Shown: piece by piece, positions 35,540 to 44,590 of the stretch
How positions within the stretch are numbered: the first letter of the stretch is position 1
Layout: every line of letters begins with the position of its first letter
Source of the DNA: OLB6 sp964525565
GTDB taxonomy: Bacteria > Bacteroidota > Ignavibacteria > Kapaibacteriales > Kapaibacteriaceae
Length of the DNA: 64,000 nt
Reading direction: 5' to 3'
NCBI GenBank assembly: GCA_964525565.1
Contig: CAZGHI010000009.1
Location: forward strand, 6,399 to 70,398
Notes under the pieces: generated by a model
Databases searched by the model: none
The model's input: only the letters and a program-made list of their open reading frames with translations
What the model was told of the DNA's origin: nothing
Made by a program: the position numbers and the translations under genes

Positions 35540-36816
35540 CAGGGTCGTAAAAATAGCCCAATCAACATTGTTGTGAGCACGGAGGCAAGCATACAGGGTG
35601 CAACCCTTCGAAGGAGTGCAGGTACCGGAACGTTCGCCAACGTGCTTGTGAAGAGCACAACGGCAGCAACAGGACTTGTTGTTCTGCCAACATTTGCGCC
35701 AATGGCTGCCATCACACCCATGTGAACTGCCAGGTCGGGCTGAGTAGGAGCTATTCCCGGAAGAAAACTTTTTGAAAAGGCCACACTTGGGGCCGTCCCT
35801 GAGCCCCCTACCACGGCCATGACCCACGTAAGCAGAGGTGCACTTATCATGGCAACCGTGGGGTAGGCGTTCATCAAGCCAGACATTGCCGATAACACCC
35901 CCAGTACTTCCAGCCCTGCAATAAAACACGACGCAGCAATGATAATGGAGATTACGTTGGCAAAGGCATACCCCATGCCTTCGAAGAATGACTTGGTAAG
36001 CGTAATAGCATGCCGCAACCATTTCTGTCCCGCCTCTGCTGTAACAATCATGGCTATACCCGTACACCCGACCATTACCATACTGATGTGAACACCCTCA
36101 GGATAGCGATCGGCTAAATACGGAACCAGCCGATAAGCAGGCTGAAGCAGGAACAACAACACAACAGGCAATGGTGGCAGCAGCGCTTGCACCACATCCC
36201 GCCGCGTTTGCGGTTCCGAATGTGGAGCTTCAGTAGCAGTCTCATGGATATTTGTTTCGGCACTTCCCTTTCTATCGGCCGCCCATGACATCACCATAAG
36301 CGTGACCACGGCAACAACGAAAGCAGCAATGTTCGGCAGCGGCACCTTGGCCATAATTGCCGATACACCGAGACCGGTTGCTGCATGAATTGCCACAATG
36401 TCGGGTTCAGCCGGATTAAAAAGGTTACCACCTACACTACACCCAACGAGTATGGTTGCCGCAGCCGTAACCGGCGAGTAGCCTGCAGCACGCATTATGG
36501 GAAAGAGAACCGGGCCAACAGCAGCAGCCGAAGCTGTTTGACTTGTGATTGCCATGTTCGTAAAGAAACCAACAGCGGCGCCACCGGGAATCAGAAGCCA
36601 CGATACACGTTTGAGTGGCTGCGTAAAGAGTCGGACCATTTCTGCATCAGCGCCTGTTTGCTTGAGAACCCAGGCATAACCCATCGCCGTGCATATCGGA
36701 CCTATAATGCCGGCGGCCCCAAGCGTCTTCTGAAAAGCATCAAACACAGCCAATGGATCGCCACCGATGGCTGCCAGAACAAGTCCGCCGAGAAAGAGAA
36801 ATAATCTTGGGTCCAC
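35539..36816 (-). CDS. DcuC-family C4-dicarboxylate carrier-like membrane protein
   Basis: A 425-residue integral membrane protein with about 12 hydrophobic segments. The pattern GAAVGFFTNMAITSQTASAAAVGPVLFP near residues 77-104 and the Gly-rich re-entrant loop VVGGSGTAPSVAFSKSF near residue 340 fit the DcuC family, which exchanges or exports succinate and fumarate. The start is GTG at 36816 with a GGGGG ribosome binding stretch 5 bases upstream. It lies 1 bp after the M16 gene and touches the cysteine desulfurase gene, so the three form one operon. Confidence 0.85.
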   Translation of the reverse strand: MDPRLFLFLGGLVLAAIGGDPLAVFDAFQKTLGAAGIIGPICTAMGYAWVLKQTGADAEMVRLFTQPLKRVSWLLIPGGAAVGFFTNMAITSQTASAAAVGPVLFPIMRAAGYSPVTAAATILVGCSVGGNLFNPAEPDIVAIHAATGLGVSAIMAKVPLPNIAAFVVAVVTLMVMSWAADRKGSAETNIHETATEAPHSEPQTRRDVVQALLPPLPVVLLFLLQPAYRLVPYLADRYPEGVHISMVMVGCTGIAMIVTAEAGQKWLRHAITLTKSFFEGMGYAFANVISIIIAASCFIAGLEVLGVLSAMSGLMNAYPTVAMISAPLLTWVMAVVGGSGTAPSVAFSKSFLPGIAPTQPDLAVHMGVMAAIGANVGRTTSPVAAVVLFTSTLANVPVPALLRRVAPCMLASVLTTMLIGLFLRP

Positions 36817-36817
36817 G

Positions 36818-38155
36818 TTATCCCCCTTTTGTTACATCCCACGTTTCAATGGCCGAAACATGATGTTCCAGCGCCGACGTCAGTACGTCTGCCATTCCAC
36901 TGCAACCAATAACCCACGAGGAAGGGTCAAAGTACTTCTGTTGCACGGCAAACACTTCGTCGGAGCTGATCGTTTGAAGATCGTGAACGTGCTGTTCAAA
37001 AAATTGAAATGGCAGACTATATTGTAAACATTTTGATATCAATGCTGCTGTTTGCTGTGGCGTTTCGCTGTTGCGTGCAAACGAACCAAGAATAGTTTGT
37101 CGGGCAAGGTCCAGCTCATCCTCCGCAATAGGCTCAGTTCGCATACGGTTGAGCAGTGCAGCAATGGTATCAAGAGTATCGGCAGTAAACTCGTTGCCAA
37201 CATTGGTCATCAGATCTATGTGATGCGCTTTCGGTTGCATCGTAATAGTAGCATATGCACCGTAGGTATAGGCCTTTTCTTCACGCAGAGTAGCGAACAT
37301 CCTGGCTAGAGTAGATCCTCCCAACACACTCGTGGCCAGACGCAAAGCGGTATAATCAGGGTGCTGATACGATACGGCCGGCAGACTTATACGCAGTGCG
37401 CTCTGTACGGCTTCCGGATGGAGTGCGATCTCGGCTACTGAAGTGCGTGGCTGTGCCATCGGAACGTTATCAAAAAACGACGGAGCACTCATCGTTGCCA
37501 CAAGATCTTCGGCAAGGGGCAAAAGAACATCGCCGGACACGTTACCAGCGGCTATAAGGTACCGTGGCGAGGCCAGCATACGTTGATGGGCTTCTACAAC
37601 ATATTCGGCAGACATGGACAGCATTGATTCTATTGTGCCTCGGCGGCGTATGCGATAAGGATGACCTGGGAAACAAAGATGATTACATGCCTGGTTGGCC
37701 AGCCAATCAGGATCGCGCTCATTCATCTGTAATTCGGAGATCCATCGGTCGCGTAATAGCTCAAGCTCACGGTTGTCAAAACGAGGTGAACTGATGCTCT
37801 CACTCATCAATTCAATGGTGGAGCGTAGGTGTTTTGCCAGGCACAAGGAGGTAACCGAAAACGTATGGTATCCGGCTTGCGCGGTAATGTAGCTACCCTT
37901 CGACTCGACTTCCTCATCCCATTCTTCCGGAGAGAGTCGCCTGGTCCCTCTTGTGAGCAGCCCTGCCGCAAATGCAGTGCTCCCAGGATAACGATCGTGG
38001 GCGCTACCGGTACCGGAACAAAACGTCACCGTTGCAAGATCGTCACCGGGTCGCATGATGATGTACACCGTGGTTCCGTCGGATAAAACGTGCTCTTCAA
38101 CAGGGGGCAAATGAAAGCTCAGTGGAGTCGCTGATAGCGGAGGCGTTGTGTGCAT
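36818..38155 (-). CDS. M16-family peptidase-like protein without the zinc site
   Basis: A 445-residue protein with the fold signature of M16 (insulinase/processing peptidase) enzymes, including the C-terminal R-E-E-K-A-Y-T-Y segment (LREEKAYTYGAY near 300) of the second half-domain. Where active members have HxxEH, this one reads STAFAAGLLTRGT near residues 59-71, so no zinc can be bound. In other bacteria such inactive subunits pair with an active one; no partner is next to it. It starts at ATG 38155, 17 bp from the divergent SDR gene. Confidence 0.85.
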   Translation of the reverse strand: MHTTPPLSATPLSFHLPPVEEHVLSDGTTVYIIMRPGDDLATVTFCSGTGSAHDRYPGSTAFAAGLLTRGTRRLSPEEWDEEVESKGSYITAQAGYHTFSVTSLCLAKHLRSTIELMSESISSPRFDNRELELLRDRWISELQMNERDPDWLANQACNHLCFPGHPYRIRRRGTIESMLSMSAEYVVEAHQRMLASPRYLIAAGNVSGDVLLPLAEDLVATMSAPSFFDNVPMAQPRTSVAEIALHPEAVQSALRISLPAVSYQHPDYTALRLATSVLGGSTLARMFATLREEKAYTYGAYATITMQPKAHHIDLMTNVGNEFTADTLDTIAALLNRMRTEPIAEDELDLARQTILGSFARNSETPQQTAALISKCLQYSLPFQFFEQHVHDLQTISSDEVFAVQQKYFDPSSWVIGCSGMADVLTSALEHHVSAIETWDVTKGG

Positions 38156-38172
38156 TGGATAAATTTACCGGT
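38156..38172. promoter_or_regulatory. 17-bp divergent intergenic region with palindromic TAAATTTA
   Basis: TAAATTTA at 38160-38167 is its own reverse complement and sits symmetrically, ending four to five bases before the ATG on each side. It differs from the TAnnTTTG box at one position in both directions. It might serve as the -7 box for two nearly leaderless divergent transcripts. No Shine-Dalgarno is seen for either gene. Confidence 0.35.
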
Positions 38173-38913
38173 ATGAATGGATCTATCGTTCTCGTTACCG
38201 GCGTTTCGTCGGGAATAGGTGCTGCATGCGTTGAACAATTTTTACAAGCGGGTGCTACCGTTATCGGTTGGGCGCGCCGTACACCACAGCACGTTGAACA
38301 TCATGCCAACTTCGTGTATCAGCAGGTTGACGTTCGCAATCGGGAACAGGTAAAACAGGCGTTGGAGCAGCTTCCGTCAACGCTTCACTCGATTGACATT
38401 CTTGTGAACAATGCCGGACTGTCTAGAGGCCTTAGCCCCTTGCACGAAGGGGATGTTGCAGACTGGGAAGAGATGATAGACACCAATCTTAAAGGATTGC
38501 TGTGGGTAACGAAAGAAATTCTGCCAAGCATGGTGGAAAGGGGCTCCGGAATGATTATCAACATTGCCTCCGTTGCCGGACGTCAGGCCTACCGCGGAGG
38601 AAACGTGTACGGCGCTACCAAAGCAGCCGTTCGTATGCTCGGACAGAACATGCAGATAGACCTTAATGGCACCGGGGTACGCGTGTGCAACATCGATCCG
38701 GGCATGGTAGAAACCGAATTCAGTATTGTTCGCTTCCATGGTGATGAAGAACGCGCAAGCACTGTGTACAAAGGCCTGACCCCGCTCACTGCCAACGATG
38801 TTGCAGAGGTGGTCATGTTCGTTGCAACACGGCCACCACATGTTTCGGTTCACGACATATTGTTGATGCCAACCGACCAAGCTTCTGCAACCATTGCATA
38901 CCGGAGAGACTAA
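38173..38913 (+). CDS. SDR-family NAD(P)-dependent oxidoreductase
   Basis: A 246-residue short-chain dehydrogenase/reductase, close to the YdfG type. The cofactor loop is TGVSSGIGAA near residues 9-18, NNAG near 85, and the active site has the Ser (INIASVAG), Tyr and Lys (YGATKAAV). The substrate is unknown; YdfG-type enzymes reduce 3-hydroxy acids and serine. ATG at 38173 was chosen at the start of the Rossmann strand; an in-frame ATG at 38122 lies in the divergent gene. Followed after 1 bp by the acylphosphatase gene. Confidence 0.9.
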   Translation: MNGSIVLVTGVSSGIGAACVEQFLQAGATVIGWARRTPQHVEHHANFVYQQVDVRNREQVKQALEQLPSTLHSIDILVNNAGLSRGLSPLHEGDVADWEEMIDTNLKGLLWVTKEILPSMVERGSGMIINIASVAGRQAYRGGNVYGATKAAVRMLGQNMQIDLNGTGVRVCNIDPGMVETEFSIVRFHGDEERASTVYKGLTPLTANDVAEVVMFVATRPPHVSVHDILLMPTDQASATIAYRRD

Positions 38914-38914
38914 T

Positions 38915-39187
38915 ATGGGCACCGTGCTTTTTATTGTTCGCGGCAACGTACAAGGCGTAGGCTTCCGACGTTTTGTTTTACATCACGCAAATCGTCTCGG
39001 TTTAGCCGGCATCGTAACAAATCTGGATGATGGTTCTGTAGAGTGCATAGCTCAAGGCAATACAGATGCCTTAACAGAGCTCGAAACATTACTTCGCCAG
39101 GGACCCATGCATAGCACCGTAGAATCTGTTGATTGTACGGATCTCGAAACAACATCTCGTAGATATTCTGGATTTCGCATCGTATGA
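38915..39187 (+). CDS. acyP: Acylphosphatase
   Basis: A 90-residue enzyme that hydrolyses acyl phosphates. The phosphate-binding loop GNVQGVGFRRF near residues 10-20 contains the catalytic Arg, and the catalytic Asn is in GIVTNLDDGSV near residues 33-43. ATG at 38915 has GGAG 8 bases upstream. Its last four bases overlap the next SDR gene (ATGA). Confidence 0.93.
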   Translation: MGTVLFIVRGNVQGVGFRRFVLHHANRLGLAGIVTNLDDGSVECIAQGNTDALTELETLLRQGPMHSTVESVDCTDLETTSRRYSGFRIV

Positions 39188-40038
39188 ACATACTTATCAC
39201 CGGCGCATCCTCCGGCATTGGCGCAGCACTCGCTTTTTTGTTGGCAACTCCGAACAACACTCTCATGCTTATTGCTCGAAGAGCAGACCGTTTGGCCACG
39301 GTTACAGCAGACGCAACAGCCAAAGGAGCCGTTGTTCATCAGGTACTTGCCGACCTAGAGCATGAGAGCGAATGTCTCCGCGTTGCGGAGATTGCCCAAG
39401 GTTCGATGAGCCACGTTGATTGGGTTATACACAATGCCGGACGCGGCCACTACAGCGCTGTACAGCACACTACAACGCAAACATGGAGAACGATGTTCGC
39501 GTTGAATGTTGATGCACCGTTCTTTCTCACGCGGGCATTGCTTCCAGGGATGCTTGATCGCAATAGTGGACATCACGTGTACGTGAGTAGCATGGCAGGA
39601 AAAATCGGTTATCCGTATAACGCTGCCTACGTTGCAGCGAAACACGCACTCGTTGGCTTTGTAGCCGGACTCCGGGCCGAACTACTCCACACCAACGTTC
39701 TTGCTACTGTTGTCTGCCCCTCGGGTGTAGCAAGTGAATGGGGGGGGGTAACAGACGGAGGTTCGATCAACGATCTCTATGCAGCAGCGATACCAAAATC
39801 ACGTGCCATTGCAAAAGAGCAAGGTTTACGACTTGCTCCGCTAAAGAAGCTTATCTCTTCAGAATCGGCTGCCTTGATCATTGCAGATGTGTTGCACCAC
39901 GGACGAAGCAACGATGTCTATACACACGAAGGTACCATGGAGCTGGCAGTGCAAGCAAACACAGCACGAACTGACCAGGAGGAGCACCATCGAGCCTTGT
40001 GGTTGGCGATGGCGGAGGTGTACAATGAACGGAAATGA
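39184..40038 (+). CDS. Second SDR-family oxidoreductase
   Basis: A 284-residue short-chain dehydrogenase. It has TGASSGIGAAL near residues 5-15, HNAGRG near 84, SSMAGKIGYPYNAAYVAAKHAL with Ser, Tyr and Lys of the active site near 138-159. It is not a close copy of the SDR at 38173. A nine-G run (39740-39748) is read in frame (Glu-Trp-Gly-Gly-Val). It overlaps the DinB-like gene by 14 bp. Substrate unknown. Confidence 0.9.
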   Translation: MNILITGASSGIGAALAFLLATPNNTLMLIARRADRLATVTADATAKGAVVHQVLADLEHESECLRVAEIAQGSMSHVDWVIHNAGRGHYSAVQHTTTQTWRTMFALNVDAPFFLTRALLPGMLDRNSGHHVYVSSMAGKIGYPYNAAYVAAKHALVGFVAGLRAELLHTNVLATVVCPSGVASEWGGVTDGGSINDLYAAAIPKSRAIAKEQGLRLAPLKKLISSESAALIIADVLHHGRSNDVYTHEGTMELAVQANTARTDQEEHHRALWLAMAEVYNERK

Positions 40039-40564
40039 TCTGGAGTTACTTCGATTTCCCATCGGACGTTATACGCCACATGCCGACGAGCCTGCCGAGT
40101 TTCAGCGCCGACTCCGTGATTTGCAGCACGCTCCTACTCTGCTCGAACATGCCGTTGTGGGTCTGAGCGCCGAGCATCTTGCACAACCATATCGGCCGGG
40201 CGGGTGGACCTTGCAACAAACTGTGCATCACGTTGCCGACAGCCACATGAACGCCTTCGTTCGGATGAAGATGGCCCTTACAATGGATCAACCTACCATA
40301 ACACCATACGATCAGGATGCTTTTGTGAATAGTGCCGACGTAATGCAGGTACCCGTGAATCATAGTATCACTCTCTTGTACGCTCTTCATACGCGACTGG
40401 TGGAGCTTCTGGAGAACACCACACCTTCAGAACGCACACGCGCCGTGATTCACCCGGAGCATGAACGTCCACTAACGGTTTGGACCATGATGGGTATTTA
40501 TGCATGGCACGGGAAACACCATGCCATGCAAATCGTACGGTGGCGCGAACGAAACGGCAAATAA
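40025..40564 (+). CDS. DinB/YfiT-like putative metal-dependent transferase or hydrolase
   Basis: A 179-residue protein of the DinB/YfiT four-helix group. Metal-binding histidines are in TVHHVADSHMN near residues 64-74 and in WHGKHHAMQI near 162-171. The start motif RFPIGRY is typical of YfiT, related to bacillithiol S-transferases; whether this organism makes bacillithiol is unknown. ATG at 40025 lies inside the end of the previous gene, implying coupled translation. Confidence 0.87.
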   Translation: MNGNDLELLRFPIGRYTPHADEPAEFQRRLRDLQHAPTLLEHAVVGLSAEHLAQPYRPGGWTLQQTVHHVADSHMNAFVRMKMALTMDQPTITPYDQDAFVNSADVMQVPVNHSITLLYALHTRLVELLENTTPSERTRAVIHPEHERPLTVWTMMGIYAWHGKHHAMQIVRWRERNGK

Positions 40565-40566
40565 CA

Positions 40567-43038
40567 ATGCTCAAGGCAATACCAATTCTATTGTTGTGTT
40601 TGTTTCTGGCAATACAGCAAACCACTTCCGTGCGTGCACAACCACGTCCGACCGTTGCGCTAGTCCTTACCGGCGGAGGTGCGCGCGGCCTTGCTCAGAT
40701 TGGAGTAATACGTGAGTTTGCCCGACAGGGAATTCACTTTGATGTTGTTATTGGAAGCAGCATAGGAGCCGTGATTGGCGGACTATACTCAGCCGGCTAC
40801 ACGCCGGACGAACTCGACAGCATTTTCCGATCTATCAACTGGGAAAAAGCAACCTCGTTGCAGGATGATGCACGCCGTGAAACCATGTTTTATGCACAAA
40901 AGGCAGAAGGCGACAGGAGTCTATTTAAACTACGCTTTCGCGATTTTTCTTTTTTGCCACCTGAGTCGCTTGGCGGAAGCGCTGGTTTCGCAAGCATTCT
41001 ACAGGAGTTATTATGGCAAGCCCCCTACAATACCACCACCGACTTTGATTTGCTGCAGAGAAGGTTTCGTGCTGTTGCTACCAGTCTGAATAACGGACAG
41101 TGGATTGCTCTTCGGAACGGGAATCTGGCAACAGCAATACAGGCAAGTGCAACCTTTCCCTTGAGATATGCTCCTGTACGTATTGACACAAACGTGCTCG
41201 TCGATGGCGGGCTGGTTGCAAATATTCCAACGGAGGCTGCCAAGGAATTCTCTCCGGACGTAATCGTAGTTGTGAATACGGTTAGCACATATGTTCCACA
41301 TACCGAGCTGGTTGATGTACTCGATGTAGCAGACCAGGCACTGAACGCTGCTATGAAACAGGCGGACAGCGCACATCTTGCTCTGGCAGACGAGGTTGTT
41401 ACTCCGGATCTATCAGGCATTACAACTTTTGATTTCGACAAAGTGTCGGAAACAATCCAACAGGGAGAGCAAGCAGCACGTCAGGCTGCACCTCGCATCC
41501 GCGAAACAATTCATAGGGCACGCATACGAAAAATGCAATCGGACAGCCTTTTGACGTCGCAGCGTGTAGCCGACAGCATTCTCATGAACACCTTGGTGAT
41601 GGCTGTGGATGCACCCTCTTCGTTACCGCTGTCTCGCTCCGAAGCCGTTAGCACCGTTCTAAACAGCATGATTGGAAGATCGTGGAGCGATGCCTTTGCG
41701 CGTTCGTTTGGTGCTGATCTCCTGCGTGCAATGCGCCGCGAACACTGGCAGTTTGCCTATATCCGGGCCATGGCATACGACAGCGCTAACAAGTCCGTAA
41801 CCATGGTTGTTGACCCCGGACATCTGAACAATGTTCGTATTGACGCGCAACGCCCCGTGCAGTACAGAGATGTAATACGAGAGTTTACAATCGAACCGGG
41901 AGACGAAATCACCGTTGCTCACCTCCGAGAAATCAGCAACCGCCTTCGATCCAGCGAACTCTTTGCAAACGTTACTCTCGCAGTTGTTCCGGCATCCGAC
42001 AGTGGGTTGGACATTGTTGTTGGTGCAGCCGACAGAGGGAACCAGCTCTTGAAAATTGGTGCCCGGGTAGATAACGAGCGTTATGCACAAGCAGGGTTTG
42101 ATTTCATTCATCAAAATCTTGGCAATACCGACTTACGCACAGGCATTCGCGGAGTAATCTCGCCACGTATTGGAGAAGCACAGCTCAACTTCGAAATGCC
42201 ACGCATCCTGGGGTCGCTCTGGACAGCCGGCCTTCGCGGGTATGCAAGCTTTCGGAATGTGTGGATATATCGGAGAACGGCATCATCAACGCGCACATTC
42301 GTAGATCGAGAGCGCATTGATGAGTTCTCGGAAGACAGAATCGGAGCTCGTCTAAGCGCTGGCAGACAGTTAGAACGTAACGGTGTAATACTTGGAGAGC
42401 TTCGGTATGAGTTTCAGCGATACCGCGACATCAATGCAACAAGCAACACACCATTACAACCAATCGCAACTGTACGTGGATTAATTCGCTGGGACGACCG
42501 CGATAAAATCGGCTTCACACGATCCGGCCGCGTTATAGACTTATCGATGGAAACGAGTTTGTTTAGTATAGGAAACGGAGTCACGTTCACCAAGGCATTT
42601 GCATACCTGAGCACTACTGTTCCAATTTCGACTCTAACGTTAACACCCAGTGTTCTCGTAGGTGCTGCCGATAAAACACTTCCTTTCCCCGAACTATTCT
42701 CTCTTGGCGGACAGGACATGTTTTTTGGAATGCGTGAAGACGAAGTACGTGGTCGGCAGGTTGTTGTTAGCAATGTGGAAGTACGCTATAGGTTACCCTT
42801 CGATGTTCTGTTCCCAACGTATGCCAGTATTCGGTACGATCTCGGCGCAATCTGGCAAGAGCCTGAGCAGATTAAGTTCAGCGCGTTTCAGCATGGCATT
42901 GGAGTAACACTTGGACTTGACTCGCCGATTGGTCCCGTAAATCTGTCTGTTGGACGGAGATTCTTCTTCCTCAGTGACCCTCCAAGCGTTGCGTGGGGTC
43001 CGTTCCTGGGATACTTCGCCTTTGGTGTTCGACTCTAG
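40567..43038 (+). CDS. Patatin-like phospholipase with C-terminal outer-membrane barrel
   Basis: An 823-residue exported protein. After a signal peptide (ending near VRAQ, residue 25) comes a patatin domain with the oxyanion loop GGGARG, nucleophile Ser in GSSIG, and catalytic Asp in VDGGLVANIP. A POTRA-like region (about 430-510) and a barrel of the BamA/surface-antigen type follow, ending in FAFGVRL. The order matches PlpD-type (type Vd) proteins, which display or secrete a lipase through their own barrel. ATG at 40567 is two bases after the previous stop codon. Confidence 0.92.
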   Translation: MLKAIPILLLCLFLAIQQTTSVRAQPRPTVALVLTGGGARGLAQIGVIREFARQGIHFDVVIGSSIGAVIGGLYSAGYTPDELDSIFRSINWEKATSLQDDARRETMFYAQKAEGDRSLFKLRFRDFSFLPPESLGGSAGFASILQELLWQAPYNTTTDFDLLQRRFRAVATSLNNGQWIALRNGNLATAIQASATFPLRYAPVRIDTNVLVDGGLVANIPTEAAKEFSPDVIVVVNTVSTYVPHTELVDVLDVADQALNAAMKQADSAHLALADEVVTPDLSGITTFDFDKVSETIQQGEQAARQAAPRIRETIHRARIRKMQSDSLLTSQRVADSILMNTLVMAVDAPSSLPLSRSEAVSTVLNSMIGRSWSDAFARSFGADLLRAMRREHWQFAYIRAMAYDSANKSVTMVVDPGHLNNVRIDAQRPVQYRDVIREFTIEPGDEITVAHLREISNRLRSSELFANVTLAVVPASDSGLDIVVGAADRGNQLLKIGARVDNERYAQAGFDFIHQNLGNTDLRTGIRGVISPRIGEAQLNFEMPRILGSLWTAGLRGYASFRNVWIYRRTASSTRTFVDRERIDEFSEDRIGARLSAGRQLERNGVILGELRYEFQRYRDINATSNTPLQPIATVRGLIRWDDRDKIGFTRSGRVIDLSMETSLFSIGNGVTFTKAFAYLSTTVPISTLTLTPSVLVGAADKTLPFPELFSLGGQDMFFGMREDEVRGRQVVVSNVEVRYRLPFDVLFPTYASIRYDLGAIWQEPEQIKFSAFQHGIGVTLGLDSPIGPVNLSVGRRFFFLSDPPSVAWGPFLGYFAFGVRL

Positions 43039-43075
43039 TGCAATTACATGTTTACACAATCTGCGAATTTTGTAT

Positions 43076-43471
43076 ATGGGAGTCATACTCGATCGCATTG
43101 CAAACATTCTGCAATCCCGTGGTATTCGGCCACAACAGACCTTTTCATACACTGATATTCGTCAACCACTCGACGTTGATGTTGACGATACCGATCAGCA
43201 GTTGCGTAACGACATCGAGAATGCTGTTCGTCAATACAAGTCAGAGCTGCCAAGCGCTGTACAAGAGGCTATGGCAACTCTTGGTGTTGATCGCAATTCA
43301 ACAGCCGACCAACTGCGTTACGCTTTTAAATCGGCTATAAAGAAATGGCATCCGGACTTGTTCGTCAGTCACAGCCAATCGGAACAAGAAAACGCAGCCA
43401 CGAAAACCAGAGAGATTACAGCCGCATACATACTGTTACAACAATACTTCAGTACCAGAAATACAAAGTAG
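43076..43471 (+). CDS. Small J-domain protein
   Basis: A 131-residue protein. The C-terminal half (about residues 75-128) looks like a DnaJ J-domain: QLRYAFKSAIKKWHPDLF contains the HPD motif needed to stimulate Hsp70, and a helix IT-AAYILLQQYF follows. The N-terminal part has no zinc fingers. The ATG at 43076 is preceded by GAATTTTG with three bases between, so it may be leaderless. It follows the patatin gene after 37 bp. Confidence 0.75.
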   Translation: MGVILDRIANILQSRGIRPQQTFSYTDIRQPLDVDVDDTDQQLRNDIENAVRQYKSELPSAVQEAMATLGVDRNSTADQLRYAFKSAIKKWHPDLFVSHSQSEQENAATKTREITAAYILLQQYFSTRNTK

Positions 43472-43496
43472 TCGCAATACACCAGGAGAAAAACAC

Positions 43497-44534
43497 ATGA
43501 CAATCTTCGAACGCATTATAGCACGTGAAATTCCATCTACAATTGAGTATGAAGACAATGATGTAATTGTTATTCGCGACATTGCCCCGGTAGCTCCTGT
43601 TCATTTGCTCATCATTCCCAAAACTCCAATCTCCAGCATAAATGAGGTGCTCCCCGAACATCAGATGCTACTTGGCAAAATATTTCTTGTAGCAAAAGAA
43701 ATGGCGCAAAAATTTGGGATCGCTGAAGACGGCTATCGAATTGTAACAAACGTAAATGCCAACGCCGGCCAAACTGTATTCCATCTGCACTTTCACCTTC
43801 TGGGTGGTGAGAATCTTGGTGGGATGGTTGTTACCAGGACAAATCCCTCATCTGCCGACATTTTGTCAGCAAATAAGGATAAAACCGTTAAAAAACACAC
43901 TCAAACAATTGTCCGCGACTCTGTGCTCTTCATTGTTGCGGCATGTGGTTTGGCGCTAGGTTTTAATACGATTAACGTACGACGGATACCCTGGATGAAG
44001 CCGCCAATTGAGCGCATTCAAGCAACGGATTCCATGCTGATTTTGCAAGATGCAGAAACTGACATAACAACAGGTGCGGAGCAAAACAACCCACCGGTAA
44101 ATATTTCCGATAAAAAAAAACCAATACACGATGCGCAACCAAATCGCGTTTCCGGTGTTGATAGGGTGCCGGATAAACCCGACACAACAACTAAACGGAA
44201 ATCTGCGTTCACGCAACAGCCCGGTGTTGTGTTGGAGATTAATCTCGCACAGTTCGAGAAACTGTTGTCAAAACCGCATCTGCTGATTGATGCCCGCACA
44301 CCGGAATCGTATGCAAAAGGGCACATCAGTAATGCAGTTAATGTTTACGGAGGTGAAGTAGAAAGCAAAATCCCCGAACTCATGAGCATTGCGCCAACCG
44401 ACAAGCCGATCCTTATCTACTGTGATGGTGGCGAATGTGAACTTAGCCACCACGTAGCTCACGTGTTAAAAACTCTGGGTTACGGCCCAATGTACATTTT
44501 CACAGGTGGATGGGCAGAGTGGAGCAAACGGTAA
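43497..44534 (+). CDS. HIT-domain protein fused to a membrane-anchored rhodanese-like domain
   Basis: A 345-residue fusion. Residues 1-112 are a HIT (histidine triad) nucleotide hydrolase of the HINT/YcfF type with motif HLHFHLL (His96, His98, His100). A charged linker leads to a membrane helix at about 141-158 (VLFIVAACGLALGF). A low-complexity stretch (170-240) and a rhodanese-like domain (246-345) follow: LIDARTPESYAKGHI and the loop YCDGGECEL with Cys309. The Shine-Dalgarno GGAGAA is strong. By topology the HIT domain would be inside and the rhodanese outside the membrane. There is no sign of a start for a separate second gene. Confidence 0.88.
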   Translation: MTIFERIIAREIPSTIEYEDNDVIVIRDIAPVAPVHLLIIPKTPISSINEVLPEHQMLLGKIFLVAKEMAQKFGIAEDGYRIVTNVNANAGQTVFHLHFHLLGGENLGGMVVTRTNPSSADILSANKDKTVKKHTQTIVRDSVLFIVAACGLALGFNTINVRRIPWMKPPIERIQATDSMLILQDAETDITTGAEQNNPPVNISDKKKPIHDAQPNRVSGVDRVPDKPDTTTKRKSAFTQQPGVVLEINLAQFEKLLSKPHLLIDARTPESYAKGHISNAVNVYGGEVESKIPELMSIAPTDKPILIYCDGGECELSHHVAHVLKTLGYGPMYIFTGGWAEWSKR

Positions 44535-44590
44535 GGTTGGAATAATAAGAACGAACGGTTAACAACGAAGACATTTAGTGAGGAACATAC

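Noticed and set aside
34382..36067. Long version of the cysteine desulfurase reading frame (561 residues)
   Set aside because: The upstream half is a shadow of the DcuC-type gene; the family start MIYADYAATTP is at 35539.
41659..42114. Minus-strand ORF of 151 residues
   Set aside because: Lies inside the patatin-barrel gene and has Cys-rich, nonsense-like composition.
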